From positions 1 through 64,000 of the forward strand of contig JACQWX010000074.1 in NCBI GenBank assembly GCA_016209035.1: a DNA stretch of 64,000 nucleotides, given 5' to 3'. The notes under the pieces are model-generated. The model worked only from the letters and a program-made list of their open reading frames with translations, had not been told where the DNA came from and did no database searches. Source of the DNA: Elusimicrobiota bacterium (lineage in GTDB: Bacteria; Elusimicrobiota; Elusimicrobia; UBA1565; UBA9628). Shown in pieces: positions 36,401-46,006 of the stretch; the stretch's first letter is position 1, and every line of letters starts with the position of its first letter. A program made the translations under genes and the position numbers.

Positions 36401-37315
36401 CTATTCGTGGACGCCCTGTTCCCATTCCTCCGGCGCAAGCCGGTCGATCCGGCCGTAGCGGACGAAGGGCGCCCGGCGGAGGATCACCCAGCGGAACCAG
36501 CACAGCAGGACGTCCTTCGCCGCGGCGAAGATGGCGGCCGGCCGGGTGCCTTTGGCCGTCCCCTCCGTCCGGGGGATGAAGGAGATGGGCACTTCCTTGA
36601 CCTTCGCTCCCATCCAGTAGGCCTTGATCAGCCCCTCGGGATTGGCGAAGGAGCTCGTGGCTTCGAACGAGATGGACTGCAGCAGTTTCGTCCTGTAGAA
36701 CACGACGTTCTGGTAGTCGGACAAGGGCACCCTGAAGAGGATGCGGACCAGGACATAGTTGATGATCGACACCAGCGCCTTCGGGACGGTGTCCGAGCGC
36801 CTGGTGATGTGCCGGGCCCCGAAGAGCCGCATGAGCGCGGCGGTCGGCTTCGCCAGGGGGCCGGACACCGTGACAGGCGACCGGCGGACCCCCGCGACCA
36901 CGTCGTGGGTCCGCAGGAACTCGAGGAAGATGCGCAGGTAAGTGATGTCGTAGGACCAGTCGATGGTCTGCCAGAACAGGAACTCCTTCGACGCGTTCTG
37001 GATGGCTTTCCGCGAGGAGTGGCCGACGTTGAGGTTGACGGGGTTGCGGATGAGGCGAATCCGGGGAATCTCGGCCGCCAGGCCGCGGACAATCTCGTTG
37101 GTGCGGTCCGTGCTCCCGTCGTCCACGACGACGATCTCGTAGTCGTGGACCGTCCGGCGCAGGAGGTCGTTCATCCGGCGCAGGAACCCGGCGATGAGTT
37201 TCTCCTCGTTGTAGGCCCAGCAAAGGCAGGAGACGCCCCGGTCGAAGGGGGGCAGCGAGTCGCAGAAGTCCGGGGAATATCGAGGCAGAGTCCAATGGTA
37301 GCAAAATCTCTGCAA
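36401..37315 (-). CDS. Family 2 glycosyltransferase
   Basis: VSCLCWAYNEEKLIAGFLRRMNDLL..EIVVVDDGSTDRTNEIV..NVGHSSRKAIQNASKEFLFWQTIDWSYDI; N-terminus uncertain. Confidence 0.8.
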   Translation of the reverse strand: MQRFCYHWTLPRYSPDFCDSLPPFDRGVSCLCWAYNEEKLIAGFLRRMNDLLRRTVHDYEIVVVDDGSTDRTNEIVRGLAAEIPRIRLIRNPVNLNVGHSSRKAIQNASKEFLFWQTIDWSYDITYLRIFLEFLRTHDVVAGVRRSPVTVSGPLAKPTAALMRLFGARHITRRSDTVPKALVSIINYVLVRILFRVPLSDYQNVVFYRTKLLQSISFEATSSFANPEGLIKAYWMGAKVKEVPISFIPRTEGTAKGTRPAAIFAAAKDVLLCWFRWVILRRAPFVRYGRIDRLAPEEWEQGVHE

Positions 37316-37359
37316 AATCCCTGCGGTTACAAGCCTGCGGGCAATTTGTCATACTAGCG

Positions 37360-38838
37360 ATGGGTCCGCCCCTCGGCGCGGCCCGTGGAGAGATGCGAAA
37401 GACCGGCCGTAGCCCTTTCTGGGCCTGGCTGTTCCGGGAGGAGGTCCTGCTGTGCGGCGCGTTCCTGCTGGCGCTGGGGCTGCGCCTCATCATCCCGCTC
37501 TACATCGCGGCGCATTCCCAGGACAACGATATGCGAGTCTACCGCAGCCTGGTGTTTGGCAGGACTGCATACGAAGTGAGCTTCGTGACCAGCCTGCTCT
37601 ATCATTGGTCCGCGGGCATGCTTAAGTTCCACCCGGAGTACTATCCCCCCTATGCCCCCTACTGGTCCGTCCCGTTCCTGCAGGGCGTCGTCGACGCTTT
37701 CGGCGTAGTCCTCGTCTTCATGATCCTTTCGACCTTGTCGACGCGGAAGAACGCCCTTTGGGGAGCTCTGATCTATGCCGTCTGGCTGCCCAGCATTGTT
37801 TACGCGGCTCAGGCGATATCGGAGGGGGGGCTGCCCATCGCCCTGCTGGCGCTTTCTTTCTGCATGGTGAAGGCCTTCACGGCGCAACGCAGGCTCCGTT
37901 GGCTCTCGGCCGCCGGCGCGCTGACCGCCGCGGTCCTTTTCATCCGATTCGACAACGGCCTGATCGCCGTGTTCCTGCCGGCGTTCATCGCCTGGACGCT
38001 GCGCGGGAGCATGGCGGAGAGCGTCAAGGGCACGCTCGCCTTCCTCTGCGGAGGCGGCGCTTTCTGCCTTCTCTTCGTGTTCTTGCTCGCGCCGGTCGCG
38101 GGCTACTCCCACAGCCTCGCGTTCCGGAGCAGCAAGGAGGCGACCACCCCGTCCATGGCGCTGGCGCTTTACAATTCCATGGGCGAGTATCCGGCCACGT
38201 ATCCAGGATTGCGTTTCTACAAGGATGAGCCGGCCTTCGAGCACATGACGGCCAAGGTTGAGGCATTGCGGGCGTCGGGGAACCGCGCTTTCGCCTTCCT
38301 ATCGAAAGTCTGTCCGGGCGACCCCAACCTGGCCGCCTACGCGACCGAGGTCATCGTCGAGCATCCAGCGCGCTATGCCGGCTGGATCGCGGCCCGTTTC
38401 GTCCACTTCCTTCCTGCGCATCGTTTTATCGCTACCATCACTACCTGCCTGCTGAGGCCTGCCGAAACGCCCAAGATGTCGGGAATGTATGGGAGATGGT
38501 TCCAGGAGGGCACGCCGGTGGCCAACAGCCAGTTCGGCTGCCGCAGTTCTAGCGTCTACCAAACGCTCAAATACGTGGACCTGGGGTTGTTCGGGGTATT
38601 CTGCGTTGGAGTTTTCGCCTTGCGCCATAGCCGAGCCGCCATGTCGCTTGTTGCCATGTATCTGGGCGTTCTGGTCGGCCATGTCTTCACCTGTTGCGGG
38701 GATATCCGATTCATCAACAATACCCCTGCGGACCTCCTTGAACCGAGGTATCTTATCGGCATGGTCTCGATCTGGCCGTTGTTCCTGCCCGTGGGATTCT
38801 CGACTCTCTGCGGTCTGGTCAAGAGAAGAAGGGCTTGA
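37360..38838 (+). CDS. Multi-pass membrane protein, probable GT-C (paralog of 16572..18011 and 33410..34804)
   Basis: LRLIIPLYIAAHSQDNDMRVYRSLVFGRTAYEVSFVTSLLY..LYNSMGEYPATYPGLRFYKDEPAFEHM..LKYVDLGLFGVFCVGVF..LVGHVFTCCGD..EPRYLIGMVSIWPLFLPVGF. Start may be 37393. Confidence 0.7.
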   Translation: MGPPLGAARGEMRKTGRSPFWAWLFREEVLLCGAFLLALGLRLIIPLYIAAHSQDNDMRVYRSLVFGRTAYEVSFVTSLLYHWSAGMLKFHPEYYPPYAPYWSVPFLQGVVDAFGVVLVFMILSTLSTRKNALWGALIYAVWLPSIVYAAQAISEGGLPIALLALSFCMVKAFTAQRRLRWLSAAGALTAAVLFIRFDNGLIAVFLPAFIAWTLRGSMAESVKGTLAFLCGGGAFCLLFVFLLAPVAGYSHSLAFRSSKEATTPSMALALYNSMGEYPATYPGLRFYKDEPAFEHMTAKVEALRASGNRAFAFLSKVCPGDPNLAAYATEVIVEHPARYAGWIAARFVHFLPAHRFIATITTCLLRPAETPKMSGMYGRWFQEGTPVANSQFGCRSSSVYQTLKYVDLGLFGVFCVGVFALRHSRAAMSLVAMYLGVLVGHVFTCCGDIRFINNTPADLLEPRYLIGMVSIWPLFLPVGFSTLCGLVKRRRA

Positions 38839-38848
38839 ACCCGCCGGG

Positions 38849-40918
38849 TCAGAACAGGCGGTACGGGGGAGAGTAGCTGAAGGTCACGTTCCTGTCGCCC
38901 GGGCCCATGACGACTCCCCAGAATGCCCCGTAGGCGGGGACGATGGCCCGTTCCTTGCCGTCCACCAGGCATCTCCAGTAGGGATTGAGGCTGTTCGAAA
39001 CCACCAGGACCGCCGGGCCGTCCAGGAAGACCTCCAGGTCCAGGCGGTCCGTTCGATAGCCGGAGATCGCGACGCGTCCTTTTCGGTAAGCCCTGGAGAG
39101 CGTCCCGGAGCGCCAGCGGGACGCCTCGACATAGACGGCTTCCTTGAGGTCGTCGAGGGTCGCGTCGGCCATGGCGGCCCAGAGCGCCTCCTCGTCCGGG
39201 AGCGTCTTGACGCCCCGTACGAGGAAGGCGCGGGGAAAGGCGGAGGTGTTCTCGTAGATGAAGAAGTAGCGTTTCCCGGTGAAGAGCTCTTTGATCCTCA
39301 GCCAGATCCGTTCCTTGCGGGGCATGCTGCGCCAGGAAGGCTGAGGAGCCAGCAGCCTCAAGCTCGGATCCTCCAGCGGGTGCCTTGAGATGATGTACCT
39401 CGTGTTCGCGAGGGACAGCAGATGAAGCCGGTAGTGGTCCGTGAACCTGATCCCCGCCGGCCAATCGTCCACCGAGTGCAGGAAGAGGTATATTTCGTTG
39501 CCCCATCGGCCGAAATAATCTTCTAGGTAGGGTTCGCGTCTCATGACCGGCTCGATCACTTTCCGCCACAGGTTGAAATAGGCCCGGGGATAGTTGTTGA
39601 CGTAGCCGTCCACCGATTCCAGACCGTAGGAGGTGGCGTAGCCTGGAAGGAGGCCGTGGGTGAACGTCGCGACCCGGAAAGGCTCGGAGGAGCTCCGCTG
39701 ACGGGCCAGCGCCGAGAGGACCGGGCTGCGATAGTTCGAGGTGTAGCCGCCCTGGAAGAAGTACTCCCATAGGGCCTTCGATTTCGATTGGAGCGTCTGG
39801 CCAAACAGCAGCGCCATCGCCAAGGGGAAGACCCATCTCCGACCAGGCAGCAGTTCGATCCCGGCTGCGCCGACCAAGCCGCCGGCGAGCGGCAGGATGA
39901 GGAAGAAGCGGTGAAGATGGAGCCCGCTGAGAGTGCCGGAGGCGAGGCCGAGGCAGGTCTTGACCCACTCTCCGGTCCCGGAGGCGACCACGGTGAACAG
40001 GAACAGCGCGAACACGCCTGCAAAGCGGCCCGGGCGGAATCGGGACGCGGCGAGTCCGAGCAGGCCGACGGCCGCGGGGACGTTGCAGTTGCTCCAGGTC
40101 CAGCGCAGGCCTTGGGCGAGCGCTCGGCCCAGGTCGGCTGCGGAACAGGCCCACACCGTTCCCCACTGGGCGCGATGGGAGAATTGGGCATTGAGCCACA
40201 TGGCGATCATCTCCTGGAGGTGCATCCCGACGGCGAACAGGCCGAGGGTCGCGCAGAGAGCCAGGAACCTGGCGGAGAAGCGGCGCCGGACCACCGAGAA
40301 CCAGAGGAACGCCCAAGCGAAGCAGAAAGGCAGGCAGGCCACGGCGGAAGAGAACATGGAGAAGAAGAGCCCGAGCAGCGCGGCGCCGAGGATCCCCCGC
40401 CTCCATCCGGCGTCAAGCAGCCGCTCGAATGCCCACAGCGCGAAGGGGAAGATGGAGTTCCCAATCCCCCCCGTGAACGCGTTGAAATAGGCCACGGCGA
40501 AGCCTGCCAGGATGCCCGCCCGCGCGGAGGTCTTGAGGTCGTCGGTGCAGAGTCGGCAGGTGAAGTAGCCGCCGAAGAAGTAATGGATGAAGAGGAAGGC
40601 CTGGTAGGCCGCCCACCCGGGCAGGAGCCACATCAGGAATGCCAGCGCCTGCGGGTACATCAAGCTGTTCGCGAGCCGGTCCACGCCGCACGCGACCGAA
40701 GGCAGCCAGTAGTGGCTGCCGGAGCCGAGCAGGCCGGAGGTGATGACCTGCCAGTAGGGGAAGGGGTTGTCCCCGAATTCGTTGAGCTGCATGTAGGAGA
40801 ACGGGCCCAGAGCGAAGCTCTCTAGGCCGAGCCACAGGGTCAGGAGGACGAAGACCCAGTCCGGCCGCCGGAGCAGGGCATCCAGGCGGGAACGAAGTCG
40901 GTCCATGGCAGCGGGCAT
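38849..40918 (-). CDS. YfhO-like large membrane protein (paralog of 52428..54482)
   Basis: LGPFSYMQLNEFGDNPFPYWQVI..WLPSVACGVDRLANS..LLPGWAAYQAFLFIHYFFGGYFTCRL..PAVLVVSNSLNPYWRCLVDGKERAIVPAYGAFWGV..FSYSPPYRL; start trimmed. Confidence 0.75.
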   Translation of the reverse strand: MPAAMDRLRSRLDALLRRPDWVFVLLTLWLGLESFALGPFSYMQLNEFGDNPFPYWQVITSGLLGSGSHYWLPSVACGVDRLANSLMYPQALAFLMWLLPGWAAYQAFLFIHYFFGGYFTCRLCTDDLKTSARAGILAGFAVAYFNAFTGGIGNSIFPFALWAFERLLDAGWRRGILGAALLGLFFSMFSSAVACLPFCFAWAFLWFSVVRRRFSARFLALCATLGLFAVGMHLQEMIAMWLNAQFSHRAQWGTVWACSAADLGRALAQGLRWTWSNCNVPAAVGLLGLAASRFRPGRFAGVFALFLFTVVASGTGEWVKTCLGLASGTLSGLHLHRFFLILPLAGGLVGAAGIELLPGRRWVFPLAMALLFGQTLQSKSKALWEYFFQGGYTSNYRSPVLSALARQRSSSEPFRVATFTHGLLPGYATSYGLESVDGYVNNYPRAYFNLWRKVIEPVMRREPYLEDYFGRWGNEIYLFLHSVDDWPAGIRFTDHYRLHLLSLANTRYIISRHPLEDPSLRLLAPQPSWRSMPRKERIWLRIKELFTGKRYFFIYENTSAFPRAFLVRGVKTLPDEEALWAAMADATLDDLKEAVYVEASRWRSGTLSRAYRKGRVAISGYRTDRLDLEVFLDGPAVLVVSNSLNPYWRCLVDGKERAIVPAYGAFWGVVMGPGDRNVTFSYSPPYRLF

Positions 40919-40923
40919 GCCGC

Positions 40924-41967
40924 CTAGTGCAGTTCCCTCTTGCCCGTCTTGGTGATGATGGGGACGGTCCTCATCCAGAGCTGCTTGCTCCAGATCTCCC
41001 GATTGTGGCGGTACCAATCGATGGTCTCCTGGAGCCCCCGCTCCCAGGTGACTCGGGGTCTCCAGCCCAGGACTTTGCGGATCCTGCCGATGTCTCCCGT
41101 GTGGCGGAAGACCTGCCCGGGGCGATCACCGATGAAGGTGATGAGCGATTCGCTCTTGCCCATCATCTTGACGATCGTGCGGGCGATGGAGAGCATCGAG
41201 CGATGGGTGCCGGCGCCGATGTTGAAAATCTGCCCCCTGACCTTGGCGATGTTGGCGTGGAGTACCTTGTCCACCGCGGCGCAGAGATCCTTGACATAGA
41301 CATAGTCGCGGGCCGCCATGCCGTCGCCATGGAGACGGATGGGATCGCCGAGGATGCAGCTGGTGATGAACCGCGGGATCGCCTTCTCCAGGTGCTGGTA
41401 GGGGCCGAAGTTGTTGAAGGGCCTGAGGATGACCGCCGGTACCTCGTAGGTCGTCCAATATGAATAGACCAGGCGGTCCGCTCCCGCTTTGGCCGCCGCG
41501 TAGGGGCTCAGCGGGACGAGGGGATGGTCTTCGCCCATCTTCGGGGTGAGCGCCGTCCCGTAGACCTCGGAGCTGGAGATGTGGATGAATCGCTCGATGC
41601 GGTCGCGGTACTTGAGCACCGCGTTCGCCACCGTCTGCGTGCCGAGGACGTCCGTTTCGAAGAAGAGCAGGTTGTCGTAGATGGAGCGGGTGACATGGGT
41701 TTCCGCCGCGAAATGGACCACGGCATCGGATTGCTCCACCAGCGTGTCGACGAGCTCGCCGTTGCGGACGTCGCCGTACCAGAAGGACAGCCGTTCGCCC
41801 TCGTTGGCGTTGATGTCGACCGGGAGGTTCTCCACGCTGCCCGCGTAGGTCAGCGCGTCAAGGACGAGGATCCTGTAGGAGGGGTACTTCTCGTAGAGGT
41901 GCCTCACGAAATTGCTGCCCATGAAGCCCGCGCCCCCGGTGACCAGGATGGTCTTCTTCGTTTTCAT
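40924..41967 (-). CDS. rfbB: dTDP-glucose 4,6-dehydratase-type SDR (RmlB/RfbB-like)
   Basis: ILVTGGAGFMGSNFVRHLYEKYPSYRILVLDALTYAGSVENL..VHFAAETHVTRSIYDN..SSSEVYGTALT..SPYAAAKAGADRLVYSYWTTYEVPAVILRPFNNFGPYQHLEKAIPRFI. Confidence 0.85.
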   Translation of the reverse strand: MKTKKTILVTGGAGFMGSNFVRHLYEKYPSYRILVLDALTYAGSVENLPVDINANEGERLSFWYGDVRNGELVDTLVEQSDAVVHFAAETHVTRSIYDNLLFFETDVLGTQTVANAVLKYRDRIERFIHISSSEVYGTALTPKMGEDHPLVPLSPYAAAKAGADRLVYSYWTTYEVPAVILRPFNNFGPYQHLEKAIPRFITSCILGDPIRLHGDGMAARDYVYVKDLCAAVDKVLHANIAKVRGQIFNIGAGTHRSMLSIARTIVKMMGKSESLITFIGDRPGQVFRHTGDIGRIRKVLGWRPRVTWERGLQETIDWYRHNREIWSKQLWMRTVPIITKTGKRELH

Positions 41968-42668
41968 GTCGTTTCTCCAGCGATGCGTCCCGTCAGGATG
42001 TCCAGGCTCTCCGGCCCGCAGTTGAACAGCAGGTCCACGACCGAAAGATACGGCACGAACTCTCCGTAGAGCTGCCGGTAGACCGGGTGTCGGTAGTCCT
42101 GGAACTCGAGCCTGATCCCATGCGGCTCGAAATCGGACTGCCGCATGTAGTCGCGGCCGGCGGCCCCTTCATAGAAGACGTCCGCCCCCAGATTCTTGCA
42201 TATGGCGACCAGCCGTTCCACCCGCCGTCCCTCGACCCCGAGGGAGGAGGACAACACGATCCTCTTCGGGCCCAAGCCGAGCGCCTCGGCCAGCCTCAGG
42301 ATGAGATGCACGTCGAGGTCCACGAGCTTCTCCCAAGGTCGGGCGTAGGCCTCCTTGAAGAGCCCGATGTGGTCGCGGAAGAAGGGCGCTTGGGAGTAGT
42401 TCTGCTTGATGGAAAGGAGATGTTTGCGCCGCCAGTCGGTCCGGCTGTCGATGCGCACGCTGTTGACAGCGGGGTGCTGGGAGAAGTCGACCGACACGGG
42501 CACGGTCAGCCATTGGGCGCCGGCGGCGGTCTTGATCCTGTTCCTGTTGCGCCAGCCGTGCTTGTCGTACTGGACATCGTCGTAAAGGACGAACACGTCG
42601 CTGCGGGCGAGCTGCTCGAAGAATCCCAGCCAAGGGATGTAGCCTGGCTGAAGGATGCCGATGACCAT
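41964..42668 (-). CDS. WbqC-like family protein
   Basis: VIGILQPGYIPWLGFFEQLARSDVFVLYDDVQYDKHGWRNRNRIKTAAGAQWLTVPV, characteristic WbqC N-terminus. Confidence 0.85.
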   Translation of the reverse strand: MVIGILQPGYIPWLGFFEQLARSDVFVLYDDVQYDKHGWRNRNRIKTAAGAQWLTVPVSVDFSQHPAVNSVRIDSRTDWRRKHLLSIKQNYSQAPFFRDHIGLFKEAYARPWEKLVDLDVHLILRLAEALGLGPKRIVLSSSLGVEGRRVERLVAICKNLGADVFYEGAAGRDYMRQSDFEPHGIRLEFQDYRHPVYRQLYGEFVPYLSVVDLLFNCGPESLDILTGRIAGETT

Positions 42669-42671
42669 GCG

Positions 42672-43691
42672 TCACTCCGAGACGACGCCCTCGGCCGCGA
42701 GCGGGCCGGCGAGCCCGGCCCTCCGCCGGCGCTTCTTCTCGGCGGTCTTGACGATCTTCCAGTAGTTGTGTTTCCACGACCGGTACTTCCAATCCGGGCA
42801 GTCCCGGCAGAGCTCGATCTCGCGGCCGCGTCCCTCCAGGTGGAGCCGGCGCAGGCGGGAGAATCTCTCGCCGTGCCATATCTCGCGGATCGAACGTTCG
42901 CGGACGTTTCCCATGTCCGTGCGCGCGGCGATGTCGAGCCCGCACATCATGACCTTGCCTCGCGAATCGATGTTGAGGCGCTCGAACAGGAAGGGACAGG
43001 GGACGAGCTGGTCGGGTGGCAGATAGGGCTCGGGGTCGGCGGACCGCGATGGGTCGTTGATCCCCCAGGTCAGGTACTTCCTCTTCTGGAATTCGTCTAC
43101 GAGAGGGCTCCAAAAGGCCGCGACCGCCGAGATGTCCACGCCCACCTGGTTGACGGCGCTCGCGATGACCTTCGTGGGCGCCTTGAGGCTGTCGCGCAGG
43201 CGCACCATGAGCCTGACGCTGCGCACGAGCCTTTTCCAGTCAAGGCCGGGCCGGACCCGGGCGTAGGTCTGCGGGTCGGCCGCATCCACGCTGAATTCGA
43301 TCATGTCCACTCGCGCCGCGAGCAGGCGGCGGGAGTTGGCTTGCGTGAACCGGGACCCGTTGGTGATCAGGCCGACTCTGGCGCCGGCCCTCTTGGCGTA
43401 TTCGATGAGGGGCACGGCCTGCGGGTGGAGCATGGGTTCGCCGCCGCCGGAAAGCCGGAGCCAGGCCTTGAAGGGTCCGCTTTCGTCAGCGATCTTGCAA
43501 AACAGCGGCGGATCCATGAACAGGGCGTCCTTGTAGGTCCTTCGGATGTCCGAGTTGGTGTAGGGGCAGTTCGGGCAGCGTGCGTTGCAGACGTAGACGA
43601 AGGACAGGACGCACATCATCGGGAAGTCGCGGGCCCCGGGCCGGATGCCGTATGAATCCTGGATATGCTTCAGGGGTCGTTTCTTCTTCAT
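42672..43691 (-). CDS. Radical SAM/SPASM-like protein
   Basis: LSFVYVCNARCPNCPYTNSDIRR (CxxxCxxC); C-term CPFLFERLNIDSRGKVMMCGLDIAARTDMGNVRERSIREIWHGERF..ELCRDCPDW; start trimmed to 43691. Confidence 0.85.
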   Translation of the reverse strand: MKKKRPLKHIQDSYGIRPGARDFPMMCVLSFVYVCNARCPNCPYTNSDIRRTYKDALFMDPPLFCKIADESGPFKAWLRLSGGGEPMLHPQAVPLIEYAKRAGARVGLITNGSRFTQANSRRLLAARVDMIEFSVDAADPQTYARVRPGLDWKRLVRSVRLMVRLRDSLKAPTKVIASAVNQVGVDISAVAAFWSPLVDEFQKRKYLTWGINDPSRSADPEPYLPPDQLVPCPFLFERLNIDSRGKVMMCGLDIAARTDMGNVRERSIREIWHGERFSRLRRLHLEGRGREIELCRDCPDWKYRSWKHNYWKIVKTAEKKRRRRAGLAGPLAAEGVVSE

Positions 43692-44149
43692 CCCGCGGCC
43701 TTCTCCGACAACAGTCTCCGGTACTCGATGCCTTGCTCGGGCCTGCCGCCGCAGGTCCGCGTGGTCTCTCCCGCCTTCGAAAAGCCGGCCTTCTCGAACG
43801 ACTTCTGCGCCGGGAGGTTCCTCTTGAGCGCCCAGGCCCAGACCTTGTCCAGGCCGCTGCGGCGAGCCTCGTCGACGACGATCTCCAGAAGTCGGGTGCC
43901 AACGCCCTTGCCCGGCTCCTTGACGAAGAACGCGATCTCGTTGGCCCGGTCCAGGTAGAGGATGGCCGCGCCGAGCAAGTTCTGGCCTGCGGCCAGTCCC
44001 AGGACTTTGACGCGAGCCTTCCTCAGCCACTCCCTCGTCTCGGCGACGGTCACGGGCCCGGTCAGCAGCAGGTCCAGGTAGCTGTTCCTGATGGCCACGT
44101 ACTGCTCCACCATGGCCGGCTCGCGCTTGAGGTCGACGATCCTATCCAA
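43688..44149 (-). CDS. GNAT-family N-acetyltransferase
   Basis: LGAAILYLDRANEIAFFVKEPGKGVGTRLLEIVVDEARRSGLDKVWAWALKRNLPAQKSFEKAGFSKAGE. Confidence 0.8.
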   Translation of the reverse strand: MDRIVDLKREPAMVEQYVAIRNSYLDLLLTGPVTVAETREWLRKARVKVLGLAAGQNLLGAAILYLDRANEIAFFVKEPGKGVGTRLLEIVVDEARRSGLDKVWAWALKRNLPAQKSFEKAGFSKAGETTRTCGGRPEQGIEYRRLLSEKAAG

Positions 44150-46004
44150 AGCAGCCTTCCCACCAGAGCTGGAACATCATCAGGTTCCACACCTTGCCTG
44201 CCAAGCGGTTCTCGCCCCCGCGGAAGGCCGTCGTGAGCGCCGTCGCCGCGCTTGCGTCCAAGAACCCGTGCCGGGCCATGCGTTCCTGGGTGAGGACTTC
44301 CTCCGGCCAGCCCTTCAGGGCGCCGCCCAGCCAGTCGAAAATCGGCAGGACGAACCCTTCCTTGGGTCGGTCGACCACTCCCTCGGGGAGGAGCTGGCGC
44401 ACAGCGCTCTTGAGGACGTCCTTCACGACGCCGTCTTTGATCTTGAGGTCGCCGGGGATGGAGGCCGCCAGTTCGACGAGACGGTAGTCGAGGAAAGGCG
44501 AGCGCACCTCGACCGAATGCGCCATGGAGAGGAAGTCCACGAAGGCGAGGACTTGGTCCGGGAACTGGGTCTTGTACTCCATCTCCAGGACCCGGTTCAG
44601 CGGGTCCTGGGCGCGGACGTTGCGGAAGGCCTCCCGCACAAGGTCCAAGGACCGCTCCTCTCCGATGCCGGAGAGGAGCGCGGGGCTCAGCAGCTTCTTT
44701 TTCTCCTCATCGGTGAAAAGGTAGAGCTGGAAGCGCCACTGCGCCTCGTTCCCCTTGGACTGCTGGAAGAGCCGCTCCAAGAAGGCGGTGTCGCACGGTC
44801 GGAGGGATATTTCCTCCTCGCGGGAGAGGCTCCCGCTTCGGATTCTCTCCCTCAGCGCGCCGAACCGGCTCATGGGCCCGGCGGCCCGGTGGGAGAGATA
44901 ACTGCCGAAGAGCTCGTCGGCGCCGTCGCCGGACAGGGCGACCTTGACGTGACGGGAGATCAGTTTGGTGAGGAAGAAGGTGGAGACCGTGCCGGAGAAC
45001 GGCTGATCGAAGGCGCCGAGGATCGCGCCGGCGTCCTCCTTGAGCTCGGCCGCGGACATGACGTACTCATGATGCTCCGTCCCCATCGCCCGGGCTACCG
45101 CCCGGGCGGAAATCAGGTCGGACTCCTTGTTCTTGAAGCACTCCTCGTAGCCCAGCGAGAAGGTGCGGATTGGGACGCTCGATGCGCGGCACATGAGCGC
45201 CACGACCGCGCTCGAGTCCATCCCGCCGCTCAAGTAAGCGCCGAAGGGGGCGTCGCTGCGCATCCGGACCCGGGTCGCGTCGGCGAGCGTGCCGAGGAGC
45301 CTTTCCTGGATCTCGGCCTCTCCCAGGTCCCGGTTCTCGCGGAACGACGGACTCCACCAGGTGCGCGGGGAGAGCCGGCCGTCCTCCAGGGTGAGCATCT
45401 CCCCGGGCCTCAAAGCCGAGATCCCGGCAAAGGCGGTCCGGGGAGAAGGAACGTGCTTGAAGGTGAAGTAGTGGTACAGGGCGGCGCGGTCCGGTTCCTT
45501 GGGGCAGTCCGGATGGGCCAGCAGGGCCTTGATCTCCGAGCCGAAGATCAGCCTGCCGCCGCCCCAGCGGTAGAAGAGGGGCTTGACTCCCATCCGGTCC
45601 CGGACCAGGACCAGCCGGCGCTTAGGTCCGTCCCAAAGCGCGATGGCGAACATGCCGTTCAAGCCGTCCGGGAAGGAGTCGCCATGCTCCTCGTAGAGGT
45701 GGACGATCGTCTCGGTGTCCGAATGGTCGGTGTAGAACCGGTGGCCTTGGCGCTTGAGCTCCGTCCGCAGCTCGGGCGCGTTGTATATCTCGCCGTTCAT
45801 CACGACCCAGACGGACGAATCCTCGTTGTGGATCGGCTGCCTGCCGGTGGCTGGGTCGATGATGCTCAGCCGCCGCATCCCGAGGCTCACGGAGTCGTCG
45901 GCGTAGAACCCGTCCTCGTCAGGGCCGCGATGGACGATGGCGCCTGACATGCGGCGCAGGATATCGTCGCGGGGGGGGCCTGAGAAACCGCAGATGCCGC
46001 ACAT
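44142..46004 (-). CDS. asnB: Asparagine synthetase (glutamine-hydrolysing)-like amidotransferase, copy 2
   Basis: MCGICGFSGPPRDDILRRMSGAIVHRGPDEDGFYADDSVSLGMRRLSIIDPATGRQPIHNED..AYLSGGMDSSAVVALM. Confidence 0.9.
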   Translation of the reverse strand: MCGICGFSGPPRDDILRRMSGAIVHRGPDEDGFYADDSVSLGMRRLSIIDPATGRQPIHNEDSSVWVVMNGEIYNAPELRTELKRQGHRFYTDHSDTETIVHLYEEHGDSFPDGLNGMFAIALWDGPKRRLVLVRDRMGVKPLFYRWGGGRLIFGSEIKALLAHPDCPKEPDRAALYHYFTFKHVPSPRTAFAGISALRPGEMLTLEDGRLSPRTWWSPSFRENRDLGEAEIQERLLGTLADATRVRMRSDAPFGAYLSGGMDSSAVVALMCRASSVPIRTFSLGYEECFKNKESDLISARAVARAMGTEHHEYVMSAAELKEDAGAILGAFDQPFSGTVSTFFLTKLISRHVKVALSGDGADELFGSYLSHRAAGPMSRFGALRERIRSGSLSREEEISLRPCDTAFLERLFQQSKGNEAQWRFQLYLFTDEEKKKLLSPALLSGIGEERSLDLVREAFRNVRAQDPLNRVLEMEYKTQFPDQVLAFVDFLSMAHSVEVRSPFLDYRLVELAASIPGDLKIKDGVVKDVLKSAVRQLLPEGVVDRPKEGFVLPIFDWLGGALKGWPEEVLTQERMARHGFLDASAATALTTAFRGGENRLAGKVWNLMMFQLWWEGCFG

Positions 46005-46006
46005 CG

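Noticed and set aside
38556-40406. 616-aa minus-strand ORF in an alternate frame of the YfhO-like gene
   Set aside because: Out-of-frame shadow ORF; the 722-aa frame has the coherent membrane-protein sequence.
44091-45947. 618-aa plus-strand ORF antisense to asnB copy 2
   Set aside because: Shadow ORF; no recognisable domain, asnB frame is unambiguous.
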